A stretch of 17,730 nt of DNA from Eubacteriales bacterium (GTDB lineage: Bacteria; Bacillota_A; Clostridia; Lachnospirales; Lachnospiraceae). This document shows positions 8,032 to 16,402 of the stretch, in pieces (positions within the stretch are counted from its first letter, which is position 1; each line of letters starts with the position of its first letter). The notes under the pieces are model-generated. The model was not told the DNA's origin, ran no database searches, and worked only from the letters and a program-made list of their open reading frames with translations. Made by a program: the position numbers and the translations under genes. Where the stretch lies: NCBI GenBank assembly GCA_030527765.1, contig JAUNAE010000024.1, forward strand, positions 1 through 17,730. Reading direction: 5' to 3'.

Positions 8032-9516
8032 CTACAGATAGGTATATCCCATTAAGGACTGATCGACAGCGCGGGCAGCTTCCCTTCCTTCCCGAATTGC
8101 CCACACGACAAGGGACTGTCCTCTGTGCATATCCCCTGCAGTGAACACACGTGGTACGCTCGTCTCATAAGCTTCCGGAAGTGTTTCAACATTTGTTCTC
8201 TGGTTCACTTTGACCTTGAATGCATCTGTCACATACTTCTGACTTCCGAGAAATCCCGCAGCAATGAGTACCAGATCCACAGGAATCACTTCCTCGCTTC
8301 CTTCCACAGGAACCATTTGCATTCTCCCGGATTTCGGATCCTTCTTCCCTGTAAGACGAACCAGTTTTGCTTTGGAAACATTCCCCTTTTTGTCAGGAAT
8401 GAATTCAGAGACTGTTGTCTGGTATACTCTTGGATCCTTTCCAAACACCGCAATGGCTTCTTCCTGACCGTAGTCTGTCTTCAGCACTCGCGGCCACTGA
8501 GGCCATGGATTGGAAGCCGTCCTTTCTTCCGAAGGTTTTGGCATCATTTCCAGCTGAATCACGGATTTTGCCCCGAGACGAATGGCAGTTCCCACACAGT
8601 CATTTCCTGTATCTCCGCCACCGATCACAAGAACGTTTTTGTTCTTTGCATATTCATAAGGCGCTTTTCGAAAATCAGAATCCAGAAGTGTCTTTGTCAC
8701 CAGCTTCAGGAAATCCACTGCAAAAAAGATGTTGCCGGCTTCCCTTCCGGGAACCTTAATATCCCTGGGATTCGAGGCTCCGCAGCACAAAACAATTCTG
8801 TCATACTCTTTCAGAAGTTCCTCCGGCTTCAGATCTTCTCCCACATTCACTCCGGTTACAAAGTGTACTCCTTCTTCCTCCATAATCCGGATTCTCCGGT
8901 CGATCACGGATTTGTCCAGTTTCATATTTGGAATTCCGTATCGGAGAAGCCCTCCGATGCGGTCGTTTCTTTCATAAACCGTTACGGAATGTCCTCTCTG
9001 ATTCAGTCTCTGAGCTGCCGCAAGTCCGGAAGGGCCGCTTCCGATCACTGCAATTTTTTTGCCGGTGCGCACCGCCGGAACCTTCGGTTTCACCCATCCT
9101 TTCTGAAAGGCTGTTTCGATAATCGCTTTCTCATTTTCCTTTGTCGCCACCGGTTCACTATCCAGATTACATGTACAGGCAGCTTCGCAGAGAGCCGGGC
9201 AGACTCTGGATGTAAACTCCGGGAAACTGTGTGTCTTCATAAGCCTCAGATATGCCTGCTCCCAGTTTCCTGTATATACAAGATCATTTGTCTCAGGTAC
9301 CAGATTGTGAAGAGGACAGCCCGATGCCATTCCTCCAATCATCATCCCGGACTGGCAGAACGGAACACCGCAAGCCATACATCTCGCTCCCTGAAGAGAC
9401 TGTTTTTCCAGATTCAGGGGAGTACGAAATTCATTAAAGTTCCCAATTCTTACCTTTGGAGGCAGCACTTTCGCTGTCTCCCGTTGATATTCCAAAAAAC
9501 CTGTTGGTTTTCCCAT
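8032..9516 (-). CDS. gltD: Glutamate synthase small subunit GltD
   Basis: Beta subunit of NADPH glutamate synthase: takes electrons from NADPH through FAD and passes them by iron-sulfur clusters to GltB. It is 494 residues. The N-terminal cluster domain has Cys46, Cys49, Cys54 and Cys67 (CMACGVPFC, then GCP) and a second group in VCPALCEAACTC. The FAD Rossmann motif is IAVIGSGPSGLAAAQ near 153-168 and the NADPH-binding motif VIGGGDTGNDC comes near the middle. The C-terminal AGDMHRGQSLVVWAIREGR completes the FAD site. The ATG has AGGAGG upstream and lies 15 bases after the gltB stop, so the two subunits are made together. Related NAD(P)-binding subunits exist in other enzymes, but the gltB neighbour settles this one. 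Confidence 0.96.
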   Translation of the reverse strand: MGKPTGFLEYQRETAKVLPPKVRIGNFNEFRTPLNLEKQSLQGARCMACGVPFCQSGMMIGGMASGCPLHNLVPETNDLVYTGNWEQAYLRLMKTHSFPEFTSRVCPALCEAACTCNLDSEPVATKENEKAIIETAFQKGWVKPKVPAVRTGKKIAVIGSGPSGLAAAQRLNQRGHSVTVYERNDRIGGLLRYGIPNMKLDKSVIDRRIRIMEEEGVHFVTGVNVGEDLKPEELLKEYDRIVLCCGASNPRDIKVPGREAGNIFFAVDFLKLVTKTLLDSDFRKAPYEYAKNKNVLVIGGGDTGNDCVGTAIRLGAKSVIQLEMMPKPSEERTASNPWPQWPRVLKTDYGQEEAIAVFGKDPRVYQTTVSEFIPDKKGNVSKAKLVRLTGKKDPKSGRMQMVPVEGSEEVIPVDLVLIAAGFLGSQKYVTDAFKVKVNQRTNVETLPEAYETSVPRVFTAGDMHRGQSLVVWAIREGREAARAVDQSLMGYTYL

Positions 9517-9531
9517 AATGCTTCCTCCTCT

Positions 9532-12500
9532 TTACACTCCCATACGCTTTACACCGATGCTTTCGTAGAACGCTTCCATTTGTGCCTGTTCACTGTTCAG
9601 TCCTTTTTCTTCCAGCTTTGCACTGATTGTCAGCATTTTCTTATATTCCTTTGGAATCAGCTTTTTGAAATGAGGAAGCATGTCTTCAAAATGATCCAGT
9701 ACCTTCCTTCCAAGCTCGGAATTTGTCTCTTTTACGTGCTCTTCTATGAGATCCTTCAATTCTTTCTTATCATATGGATTGTCAACTTTTTCAATCAGTA
9801 TCATGGATTTGTTCAGATTCTTGTAGAGCACATTTTCCTGATCCAGCACATAAGCGATACCGCCGCTCATACCTGCTGCAAAATTCTTTCCGGTACGGCC
9901 AAGGACTACAACCCGTCCTCCGGTCATATACTCGCATCCATGTTCTCCTACCCCTTCTACAACTGCACAGGCGCCGGAATTACGGACTGCAAAACGCTCT
10001 CCTGCCACACCATTGATGAAGGCTTTTCCGCTGGTAGCTCCGTAAAGAGCCACATTACCTACAATAATATTCTCTTCCGCCTTATAGGAAGCTTTCTCAG
10101 GAACTCTCAACACCAATTTTCCTCCGGAGAGACCTTTACCGAAGTAATCATTGGAATCTCCGGTAAGTTCCAGAGTCAGACCTTTCGGAATAAAGGCTCC
10201 AAAGCTCTGTCCGCCGGCTCCCTTACAGTGAATCCGGATCGTATCTTCACTCAGTCCTTCTTTGTGTTCTCTTGTAATTTCCGCCCCAAGAAGAGTTCCA
10301 AAGGTACGATTCACATTTGTAACTTCTACGGATACTTCCGAATGACTGCCATTCTTAATGGAATCTTTGCATTTCTTCAGGAGAATTCTCTCATCAATGG
10401 TTTTCTCCAGTTCAAAATTGTATTCGGCACTCTTGTCAAAGATCACCGCATTTTCCTTCTCGCATCCTCCGAGAAGCACTGCACTAAGATCCAGTTTTTT
10501 CGCGCGGGCTCCTTCTGCTGCATCCTTCTGGAAAAGTAGATCCGTACGTCCTACCATTTCATTCAGGGTGCGAATTCCAAGCTTCGCCATATACTCCCGG
10601 AGTTCCTGGGCAATGAACTTCATAAAGTTTTCCACGTACTCCGGTTTGCCACGGAACCGTTTGCGAAGTTCCGGATTCTGGGTCGCAACTCCCACAGGGC
10701 AAGTATCCAGATTACAAACCCTCATCATGACACAGCCCATCGTCACAAGAGGAGCGGTGGCAAATCCAAATTCTTCCGCTCCCATGAGTGCTGCAATGGC
10801 AACATCTCTTCCGCTCATAAGCTTTCCGTCGGTTTCAATTCGTACTCTGTTTCTGAGACCGTTCTTAAGAAGTGTCTGATGTGTTTCTGCAAGCCCCAGT
10901 TCCCATGGAAGTCCGGCATTATGGATGGAACTTCTCGGAGCAGCTCCGGTACCGCCGTCATATCCGGAAATCAATATCACCTGAGCACCCGCCTTTGCAA
11001 CACCCGCTGCGACTGTTCCCACGCCGGCTTCCGATACAAGTTTTACAGAAATATCCGCATATTTATTCGCATTTTTCAAATCATAGATCAGCTGAGCCAA
11101 ATCCTCGATGGAATAAATGTCATGGTGAGGCGGTGGGGAAATCAGACTGACTCCCGGGGTGGAATGTCTGGTCTTTGCAATCCACGGATACACCTTCTTG
11201 GACGGCAGATGTCCGCCTTCTCCGGGCTTTGCTCCCTGTGCCATCTTAATCTGAATTTCCTTTGCCGAAACAAGATACCGGCTTGTCACTCCGAATCGTC
11301 CGGAAGCCACCTGCTTGATCGCAGAACATCTGCTGTCCGGATCCTTTGCGGAATCCAGACGGTCATCGCTTTCTCCGCCTTCACCTGTGTTGGATTTTCC
11401 ATGAAGGTGATTCATTGCAATTGCCAGAGTTTCGTGAGCTTCCTGGCTGATAGAACCGTAGGACATCGCTCCGGTTTTAAATCTCTTTACAATGGATTCA
11501 ACACTTTCCACTTCTTCCATCGGTATCGGTTCTTTTGCAAAATGAAAGTCCAGAAGTCCTCTGAGAGTTCCGCAAGATTCCTGATCTACCAGAGCTGTGT
11601 ACTCTTTGAACAGGTCATAACTTCCTGTCCATGCAGCCTGTTGGAGAAGGTGAATCGTTTTTGGATTATAGCGGTGTTCTTCTCCCTGACTTCTCATTTT
11701 GTGAGCTCCGACGCTGTCCAATGTCAAATCCACGGAAAGTCCCAGGGGGTCAAAGGCCTCCGAATGAAGTTTTTCTACATTGGCTTCCATATCTTCCAGA
11801 GTAATACCGCCAACTCTGCTGACGGTGCCTGTGAAGTATTTTTCAATTACCGAATCAGCAATACCGACTGCCTCAAAAATCTGAGATCCCTGATAGGATT
11901 GAATGGTCGAAATACCCATCTTGGATGCAATTTTTACAATTCCGCTGATCACTGCATGATTGTAATCATCCACTGCCGCATAGTAGTCTTTATCCAGCAT
12001 ATGATTGTCAATCAGTTCTCGAATAGTCTCCTGGGCAAGATATGGGTTCACAGCACTTGCTCCATATCCGAGAAGTGTCGCAAAATGATGTACTTCCCGT
12101 GGTTCTCCGGATTCCAGAATGATGGCAAGCGAAGTACTTTTCTTTGTTTTTACAAGGTGCTGATGCACTGCTGATACTGCAAGCAGGGATGGAATTGCCA
12201 TATGATTTTCATCAACTCCCCGGTCGGAAAGTACGAGAATATTTGCCCCGTCCCTGTAGGCTTTATCCACTTCCACAAAAAGTCTGTCAATGGCTCTCTC
12301 AAGCTTGGTGCTCTTATAATACAGAGTTGAAACAACAGCCGTGTGGAAGCCATCCTGGGAAAGATGTTTGATTTTCATCATATCCGTATTCGTCAGAATC
12401 GGATTGTGAATCTTCAGTACACGGCAGTTCTCCGGCTTCTGTTCCAGAATATTGGCATCTTTTCCCACATAGACACTGGTACTTGTCACAATTTCTTCGC

Positions 12501-14085
12501 GAATAGCATCAATCGGAGGATTGGTTACCTGGGCAAACAGCTGCTTGAAATAATCAAAGAGCGGCCGATTCTGATCAGACAACACCGCAAGAGGAGTATC
12601 TACACCCATTGCTCCAATACTCTCTGATCCATTCAGTGCCATGTTGCGAATCTGCGTACGATACTGCTCGTAAGTATATCCAAATGCCTTCTGAAGTCTC
12701 GCCCGCTGTTCCTTCGTATATTCTACCGGTCTCTGATTCGGAATGTGGATATCTCCCAGTTTCAGAAGATTGCTGTCCAGCCATTCTCCATAAGGCTGCA
12801 TAGCCGCATAGGTTCTCTTCAATTCATCATCGTCGACGACTTTTCCCTGAACCGTATCAATCAGAAGCATTTTGCCCGGGTGAAGCCGTTCTTTCAGGAC
12901 AATGGATTCCTCCGGAATCGGAAGGACGCCGACTTCCGATGAAAGAATGACATTTCCATCCGAAGTGATGTAATAACGGGACGGACGAAGTCCATTGCGG
13001 TCGAGCACAGCTCCCATAACATCTCCATCAGAAAACAGAATGGATGCAGGGCCGTCCCACGGTTCCATCATCGTTGCATAATACTGATAAAAATCTTTCT
13101 TCTCCTGCTCCAGCGTGTCATTGTTTGCCCACGGTTCCGGAATGGTAATCATAACGGCAAGGGGCAGATCCATTCCACTCATCACAAGAAATTCCAGGGT
13201 ATTGTCAAGCATGGCGGAATCTGATCCACTTCGGTTAACCACCGGAAGAATTTTGTGAATCTCTCCTTCAAAGAACGGGGATTCCATGTTTTCCTCACGG
13301 GCGAGCATTTTATCTGCATTTCCCCTAATCGTATTAATCTCTCCGTTGTGCACCATCAGGCGATTCGGATGAGCTCTCTCCCAGCTCGGATTCGTATTGG
13401 TACTGAATCTGGAATGTACCATAGCGATGGCAGATTCATATTCCGGACTCAAAAGATCCGCAAAAAAAGTTCTGAGCTGATCCACAAGAAACATTCCTTT
13501 ATAGACAATCGTTCTGCTGCTCATGGACACCACGTACGTGTTGTCATTGCTCTGCTCAAATTCTCTTCGGGCAATATAAAGTCTGCGATCAAAGGGAAGT
13601 CCCTTCTCGATCTCTTCCGGCTTCTTTATAAATGCCTGCATAATGCACGGCATACACTCCAGCGCCTTGTGTCCCAACACTTCCGGATGTACCGGAACCT
13701 GCCGCCAGCCGAGAAGTTCCAGTCCCTCTTTTTCCAGAATGATTTCAAACATTTTTCTTGCCTGGGCTCTTTTTATTTCATGCTGTGGAAAAAAGAGCTG
13801 GGCGATACCATACTCGCGCTCGCCTCCAAGAGTAATTCCCAGAGGTTTCACTGCATTCTTAAAAAACTTATGAGAAATCTGCAGCAGAATGCCGACGCCG
13901 TCACCGGTCTTTCCCTCCGCATCTTTTCCCGCACGATGTTCCAGATTTTCAACAATTTTCAGGGCATTCGCCACTGTATCATGACTCTTCTTGCCTTTGA
14001 TATTTACAACTGCTCCTATTCCACAGTTGTCATGTTCAAATTCCGGTCTGTAGAGTCCCTGTTGTGTCTGCTGTTCATTTCTCAT
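9532..14085 (-). CDS. gltB: Glutamate synthase large subunit GltB
   Basis: Alpha subunit of glutamate synthase, which transfers the glutamine amide to 2-oxoglutarate to give two glutamates. The 1517-residue product is of normal length. A 20-residue propeptide should be removed to expose Cys21 (NCGIGAV), the nucleophile of the class II glutaminase domain (about 21-430). A central domain follows, then the FMN and 2-oxoglutarate synthase barrel (about 800-1200) with [13 protein letters not shown] and GGESDDR. The [3Fe-4S] ligands are Cys1118, Cys1124 and Cys1129 ([13 protein letters not shown]). The C-terminal GxGxG beta-helix domain occupies about 1250-1470. Its ATG overlaps the pyrG stop as ATGA, with AGGAG ten bases upstream, so expression depends on the pyrG transcript; I see no promoter of its own. 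Confidence 0.97.
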   Translation of the reverse strand: MRNEQQTQQGLYRPEFEHDNCGIGAVVNIKGKKSHDTVANALKIVENLEHRAGKDAEGKTGDGVGILLQISHKFFKNAVKPLGITLGGEREYGIAQLFFPQHEIKRAQARKMFEIILEKEGLELLGWRQVPVHPEVLGHKALECMPCIMQAFIKKPEEIEKGLPFDRRLYIARREFEQSNDNTYVVSMSSRTIVYKGMFLVDQLRTFFADLLSPEYESAIAMVHSRFSTNTNPSWERAHPNRLMVHNGEINTIRGNADKMLAREENMESPFFEGEIHKILPVVNRSGSDSAMLDNTLEFLVMSGMDLPLAVMITIPEPWANNDTLEQEKKDFYQYYATMMEPWDGPASILFSDGDVMGAVLDRNGLRPSRYYITSDGNVILSSEVGVLPIPEESIVLKERLHPGKMLLIDTVQGKVVDDDELKRTYAAMQPYGEWLDSNLLKLGDIHIPNQRPVEYTKEQRARLQKAFGYTYEQYRTQIRNMALNGSESIGAMGVDTPLAVLSDQNRPLFDYFKQLFAQVTNPPIDAIREEIVTSTSVYVGKDANILEQKPENCRVLKIHNPILTNTDMMKIKHLSQDGFHTAVVSTLYYKSTKLERAIDRLFVEVDKAYRDGANILVLSDRGVDENHMAIPSLLAVSAVHQHLVKTKKSTSLAIILESGEPREVHHFATLLGYGASAVNPYLAQETIRELIDNHMLDKDYYAAVDDYNHAVISGIVKIASKMGISTIQSYQGSQIFEAVGIADSVIEKYFTGTVSRVGGITLEDMEANVEKLHSEAFDPLGLSVDLTLDSVGAHKMRSQGEEHRYNPKTIHLLQQAAWTGSYDLFKEYTALVDQESCGTLRGLLDFHFAKEPIPMEEVESVESIVKRFKTGAMSYGSISQEAHETLAIAMNHLHGKSNTGEGGESDDRLDSAKDPDSRCSAIKQVASGRFGVTSRYLVSAKEIQIKMAQGAKPGEGGHLPSKKVYPWIAKTRHSTPGVSLISPPPHHDIYSIEDLAQLIYDLKNANKYADISVKLVSEAGVGTVAAGVAKAGAQVILISGYDGGTGAAPRSSIHNAGLPWELGLAETHQTLLKNGLRNRVRIETDGKLMSGRDVAIAALMGAEEFGFATAPLVTMGCVMMRVCNLDTCPVGVATQNPELRKRFRGKPEYVENFMKFIAQELREYMAKLGIRTLNEMVGRTDLLFQKDAAEGARAKKLDLSAVLLGGCEKENAVIFDKSAEYNFELEKTIDERILLKKCKDSIKNGSHSEVSVEVTNVNRTFGTLLGAEITREHKEGLSEDTIRIHCKGAGGQSFGAFIPKGLTLELTGDSNDYFGKGLSGGKLVLRVPEKASYKAEENIIVGNVALYGATSGKAFINGVAGERFAVRNSGACAVVEGVGEHGCEYMTGGRVVVLGRTGKNFAAGMSGGIAYVLDQENVLYKNLNKSMILIEKVDNPYDKKELKDLIEEHVKETNSELGRKVLDHFEDMLPHFKKLIPKEYKKMLTISAKLEEKGLNSEQAQMEAFYESIGVKRMGV

Positions 14086-15695
14086 TCCCTGTTTTCTCCT
14101 CTCTCCACTGCTGCCTGTACAAAGCCACGGAACAGCGGGTGTGCATGATTTGGTCTGGATTTGAACTCCGGATGTCCCTGGGTTCCAACGTAAAATGGAT
14201 GATCTGAAAGTTCAATCATTTCCACAATATGCTGATTCGGGGATGTTCCGCAAATGACCATTCCATGTTCCGACAACTCTTTTCTATATAAATTATTCAC
14301 CTCATAGCGATGTCTGTGCCGCTCATGAATCGTTTCTTTCCCATAAAGTTTCTCTGCTCTGGACGCTTTTGCCAGAACACACGGATACGATCCAAGTCTT
14401 AAGGTTCCGCCTAGATTTTCAATATTTTCCTGATCCGGCATAAGGGCGATCATCGGATGCTTTGTCTCCGGATTAAGTTCAATGCTGTTCGCATCCGCAT
14501 ACCCCAGAACGTTTCTTGCAAACTCCACAATCGCCATTTGCATACCCAGGCAAATTCCAAGAAACGGAACTTTGTGTACTCTTGCATAGGATGCCGCAAG
14601 AATCATTCCTTCCGTTCCTCTGCTTCCAAAGCCTCCCGGAACCAAAATTCCATCTGCCTTGTGAAGTTTCTGATCCAGATTCTTCTCATCCAGCTCTTCA
14701 GAATCAATCCACAGGAATTCTATTTTTGCTTTGCAGGAAATTCCTCCGTGTTTCAATGCTTCCACTACACTCAGATAAGCATCATGAAGCTGCGTATATT
14801 TTCCCACAATGGCAATTTCTGCCTTTTTGTCCGGATGTCTCAAACTGTTTACCATATCTTCCCAGTCCGTAAGATCAGGCTTTCGATTAGGAAGTCCAAG
14901 ACATTCCTGCACAACCTCTGCCAGCTTCTCTCTTTCCATAGCAAGAGGAGCCTCATACAGATACTCCACATCCAGATTCTGCAGTACGTGGTTTTTCGGA
15001 ACATTGCAGAACCTTGCAATTTTTTCCCGTATTTCATCGGAGAGTTCATATTCACTTCTGCATACGAGAATATCCGGCTGAATTCCCATTCCCTGCAGCT
15101 GCTTCACACTGGCCTGAGTCGGCTTCGTTTTCATTTCCCCGGATGCCCTAAGATACGGAATTAACGTTACATGGAGCAAAATGGCGTTTTCCGGACCTAC
15201 ATCCTGCTGAAACTGCCTTATTGCCTCCAGAAAAGGCTGACTCTCAATATCCCCGACTGTTCCTCCAACTTCAATGATTGCTATTCGCTCTTCCTCCGGT
15301 GTTTTTGCTTTATAAAATCGTCCTTTAATCTCATTCGTGATATGGGGAATGACCTGTACCGTCCCTCCTCCGAAATCACCGTGGCGTTCCTTCTGAAGAA
15401 CAGACCAGTATATTTTTCCTGTTGTCACATTGGAATTCCGATCCAGACTTTCGTCAATGAATCGTTCATAGTGTCCAAGATCCAGATCTGTTTCTGTGCC
15501 GTCGTCTGTGACAAATACTTCTCCATGCTGAATCGGATTCATTGTTCCCGGATCCATATTGATATATGGATCAAATTTCTGCATGGTTACCTGATAACCT
15601 CTTGCTTTCAGCAATCTTCCCAAAGATGCCGCCGTAATTCCTTTACCAAGTCCGGAGACCACTCCTCCTGTCACAAAAACGTACTTTACACCCAT
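14082..15695 (-). CDS. pyrG: CTP synthase PyrG
   Basis: Converts UTP to CTP with ATP and glutamine, the last step of pyrimidine nucleotide synthesis. The 537-residue product has the N-terminal amidoligase domain ([38 protein letters not shown]) and a C-terminal class I glutaminase domain with nucleophile Cys382 in GICLGMQMA and HPEF near the end. An in-frame GTG lies five codons upstream, but the ATG at 15695 has GGAGG eight bases before it and gives the usual [11 protein letters not shown] start. The stop overlaps the gltB start, which puts pyrG at the head of a pyrG-gltB-gltD operon; glutamine use by CTP synthase and glutamate synthase is therefore co-expressed. The leader carries a long terminator with an alternative fold. 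Confidence 0.97.
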   Translation of the reverse strand: MGVKYVFVTGGVVSGLGKGITAASLGRLLKARGYQVTMQKFDPYINMDPGTMNPIQHGEVFVTDDGTETDLDLGHYERFIDESLDRNSNVTTGKIYWSVLQKERHGDFGGGTVQVIPHITNEIKGRFYKAKTPEEERIAIIEVGGTVGDIESQPFLEAIRQFQQDVGPENAILLHVTLIPYLRASGEMKTKPTQASVKQLQGMGIQPDILVCRSEYELSDEIREKIARFCNVPKNHVLQNLDVEYLYEAPLAMEREKLAEVVQECLGLPNRKPDLTDWEDMVNSLRHPDKKAEIAIVGKYTQLHDAYLSVVEALKHGGISCKAKIEFLWIDSEELDEKNLDQKLHKADGILVPGGFGSRGTEGMILAASYARVHKVPFLGICLGMQMAIVEFARNVLGYADANSIELNPETKHPMIALMPDQENIENLGGTLRLGSYPCVLAKASRAEKLYGKETIHERHRHRYEVNNLYRKELSEHGMVICGTSPNQHIVEMIELSDHPFYVGTQGHPEFKSRPNHAHPLFRGFVQAAVERGENRE

Positions 15696-15748
15696 TCTTC
15701 TTTCCTCCACTTTCTATCATATGATCAAAAAATTTCTGTAAATCAAAG

Positions 15749-15807
15749 AAAAAAGGTGTCAGAACTCCTATGAAGGGATAAATTCCCTAAGAAGTCCTGA
15801 CACCTTT
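15749..15807 (-). terminator. Long leader terminator upstream of pyrG
   Basis: On the minus strand bases 15790-15807 pair with 15752-15769 in an 18-base-pair stem (outer 11 pairs perfect, AAAGGTGTCAG with CTGACACCTTT; two G-U pairs further in). An apical AGGGA/TCCCT hairpin caps it, and six T follow (15749-15754). It lies about 73 bases beyond the HPr-like stop and after a candidate promoter, so it fits a pyrG leader attenuator better than a simple terminator of the upstream gene, though it can serve as both. Confidence 0.85.
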
Positions 15808-15822
15808 GTCAGATTTGAACTC
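15797..15822 (-). promoter_or_regulatory. Candidate antiterminator fold in the pyrG leader
   Basis: Upstream of the terminator, CTGACA (15807-15812) pairs with TGTCAG (15797-15802) around AAGG. The second strand is the core of the terminator's 5' arm, so the two folds exclude each other. The upstream segment GAGTTC-AAAT-CTGACA resembles the terminator's 3' arm GAGTTCTGACA, as expected if it evolved to compete for the same partner. Opening the last pair gives the hexaloop AAAGGT with A1 and G4, the same loop string as in the glnA leader. Confidence 0.6.
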
Positions 15823-15843
15823 ATATAAATTTTTAATGAAGTC

Positions 15844-15872
15844 AGTGTAAACCCTTTTTTTCTGTTTGTCAA
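15844..15872 (-). promoter_or_regulatory. Candidate sigma-A promoter of pyrG-gltB-gltD
   Basis: On the minus strand a perfect TTGACA (15867-15872) is 17 bases from TACACT (15844-15849, four of six matches). Predicted start is near 15837, so the competing hairpins lie wholly within the leader. The promoter begins eight bases after the stop of the HPr-like gene. The start region has no run of G, unlike the pyrG leader of Bacillus subtilis. Confidence 0.65.
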
Positions 15873-15879
15873 ACAAAAA

Positions 15880-16110
15880 TCAGCCTACCGCGTATTTTTT
15901 GAGCACCTGTTCGAACTCTTTGTTCTCCCCATGGCACCGTACGTGCATTGCATGAGCAATTCCCATACTCATAATACCAAGGATCGATTTTGCATCCACA
16001 ATCATGCGATTGTAAGAAGTAAAAATATCAATGTCAAAATCACATCGACTTGCAGCATTTACGAATTCCAACACTTCGTTAGGCTCATTAAACTTCACTG
16101 TCTGGGACAT
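15880..16110 (-). CDS. HPr-family protein lacking the phosphocarrier histidine
   Basis: A 76-residue protein with the HPr fold, recognised by FVNAASRCDFDIDI and especially VDAKSILGIMSMG (38-50), where Ser42 matches the Ser46 that HPr kinase phosphorylates in Gram-positive bacteria. The active-site region around His15 is absent: the N-terminus reads MSQTVKFNEPNEV, with no GxHARPA motif. It therefore cannot carry phosphate in the sugar phosphotransferase chain and more likely serves a regulatory role, as Crh does with CcpA in Bacillus. The ATG at 16110 has AAAGGAGG nine bases upstream; an earlier in-frame ATG at 16119 directly abuts that site and cannot be used. It has its own extended -10 promoter and stands alone between purF and pyrG. 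Confidence 0.85.
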   Translation of the reverse strand: MSQTVKFNEPNEVLEFVNAASRCDFDIDIFTSYNRMIVDAKSILGIMSMGIAHAMHVRCHGENKEFEQVLKKYAVG

Positions 16111-16157
16111 AATCGGCATCCTCCTTTGCTTCATTTTTTATCTATTCCCATTGCAGA

Positions 16158-16186
16158 AAAATAGCACCAGACAGCCTTTATGTCAA
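16158..16186 (-). promoter_or_regulatory. Extended -10 promoter of the HPr-like gene
   Basis: On the minus strand TTGACA (16181-16186, perfect) is 17 bases from TATTTT (16158-16163), which carries TG one base upstream. Predicted start is near 16151, giving a 41-base leader with a good ribosome binding site and no notable hairpin. Confidence 0.75.
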
Positions 16187-16315
16187 GAGTGACAGCGTAT
16201 TGATTCATGTAACATTTGCGCAATATCTTCACGTTTTCGACACTATTCTCTCTGTTCGATGTCACTTTTTGTCTATTATGTCCTCGTTTTTATTTGATAA
16301 AATTTATTTTTCACT

Positions 16316-16331
16316 ATGAAACCGATTACAT
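16316..16331 (-). promoter_or_regulatory. cre-like CcpA operator
   Basis: The minus strand reads ATGTAATCGGTTTCAT, a partial palindrome that fits the cre consensus WTGNNARCGNWWWCAW at 15 of 16 positions. It lies 72 bases after the purF stop and 130 bases upstream of the -35 box of the HPr-like gene. That distance is long for direct repression, so its target is uncertain. The rest of the gap from 16187 to 16315 is AT-rich with no gene I can support. Confidence 0.45.
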
Positions 16332-16368
16332 ATTTACAGTTTTCACAGGTTATTTTCTCACTGCACTT

Positions 16369-16389
16369 CTTTACCACGACTTGGTAAAG
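16369..16389 (-). other. Hairpin just after purF without a T-run
   Basis: A perfect 8-base-pair stem, CTTTACCA with TGGTAAAG, closes a 5-base loop 13 bases after the purF stop. On the minus strand it is followed by AAGTGC rather than T, so it does not meet the usual terminator definition. It may protect the 3' end of the purF message or act as a weak terminator. Confidence 0.5.
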
Positions 16390-16402
16390 CGACCATTGAA
16401 GC

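Noticed and set aside
8125..10539. An 804-codon open frame on the plus strand, opposite gltD and gltB
   Set aside because: It is antisense to two strongly conserved enzymes, its translation is low in complexity with many Ser, Phe, Cys and His and no family motif, and no ribosome binding site precedes it. It comes from the codon bias of the genes on the other strand.
10879..12174. A 431-codon plus-strand open frame inside gltB, and similar long frames opposite leuC, ilvC and pyrG
   Set aside because: Same shadow pattern: no promoter, no binding site and no recognisable domain. The minus-strand genes explain the region fully.
15813..15845. CTP-sensing leader of the Bacillus subtilis pyrG kind (5' G-run) or a PyrR-binding loop
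   Set aside because: The predicted RNA start is AT-rich with no GGG, and no PyrR-like loop sequence is present.
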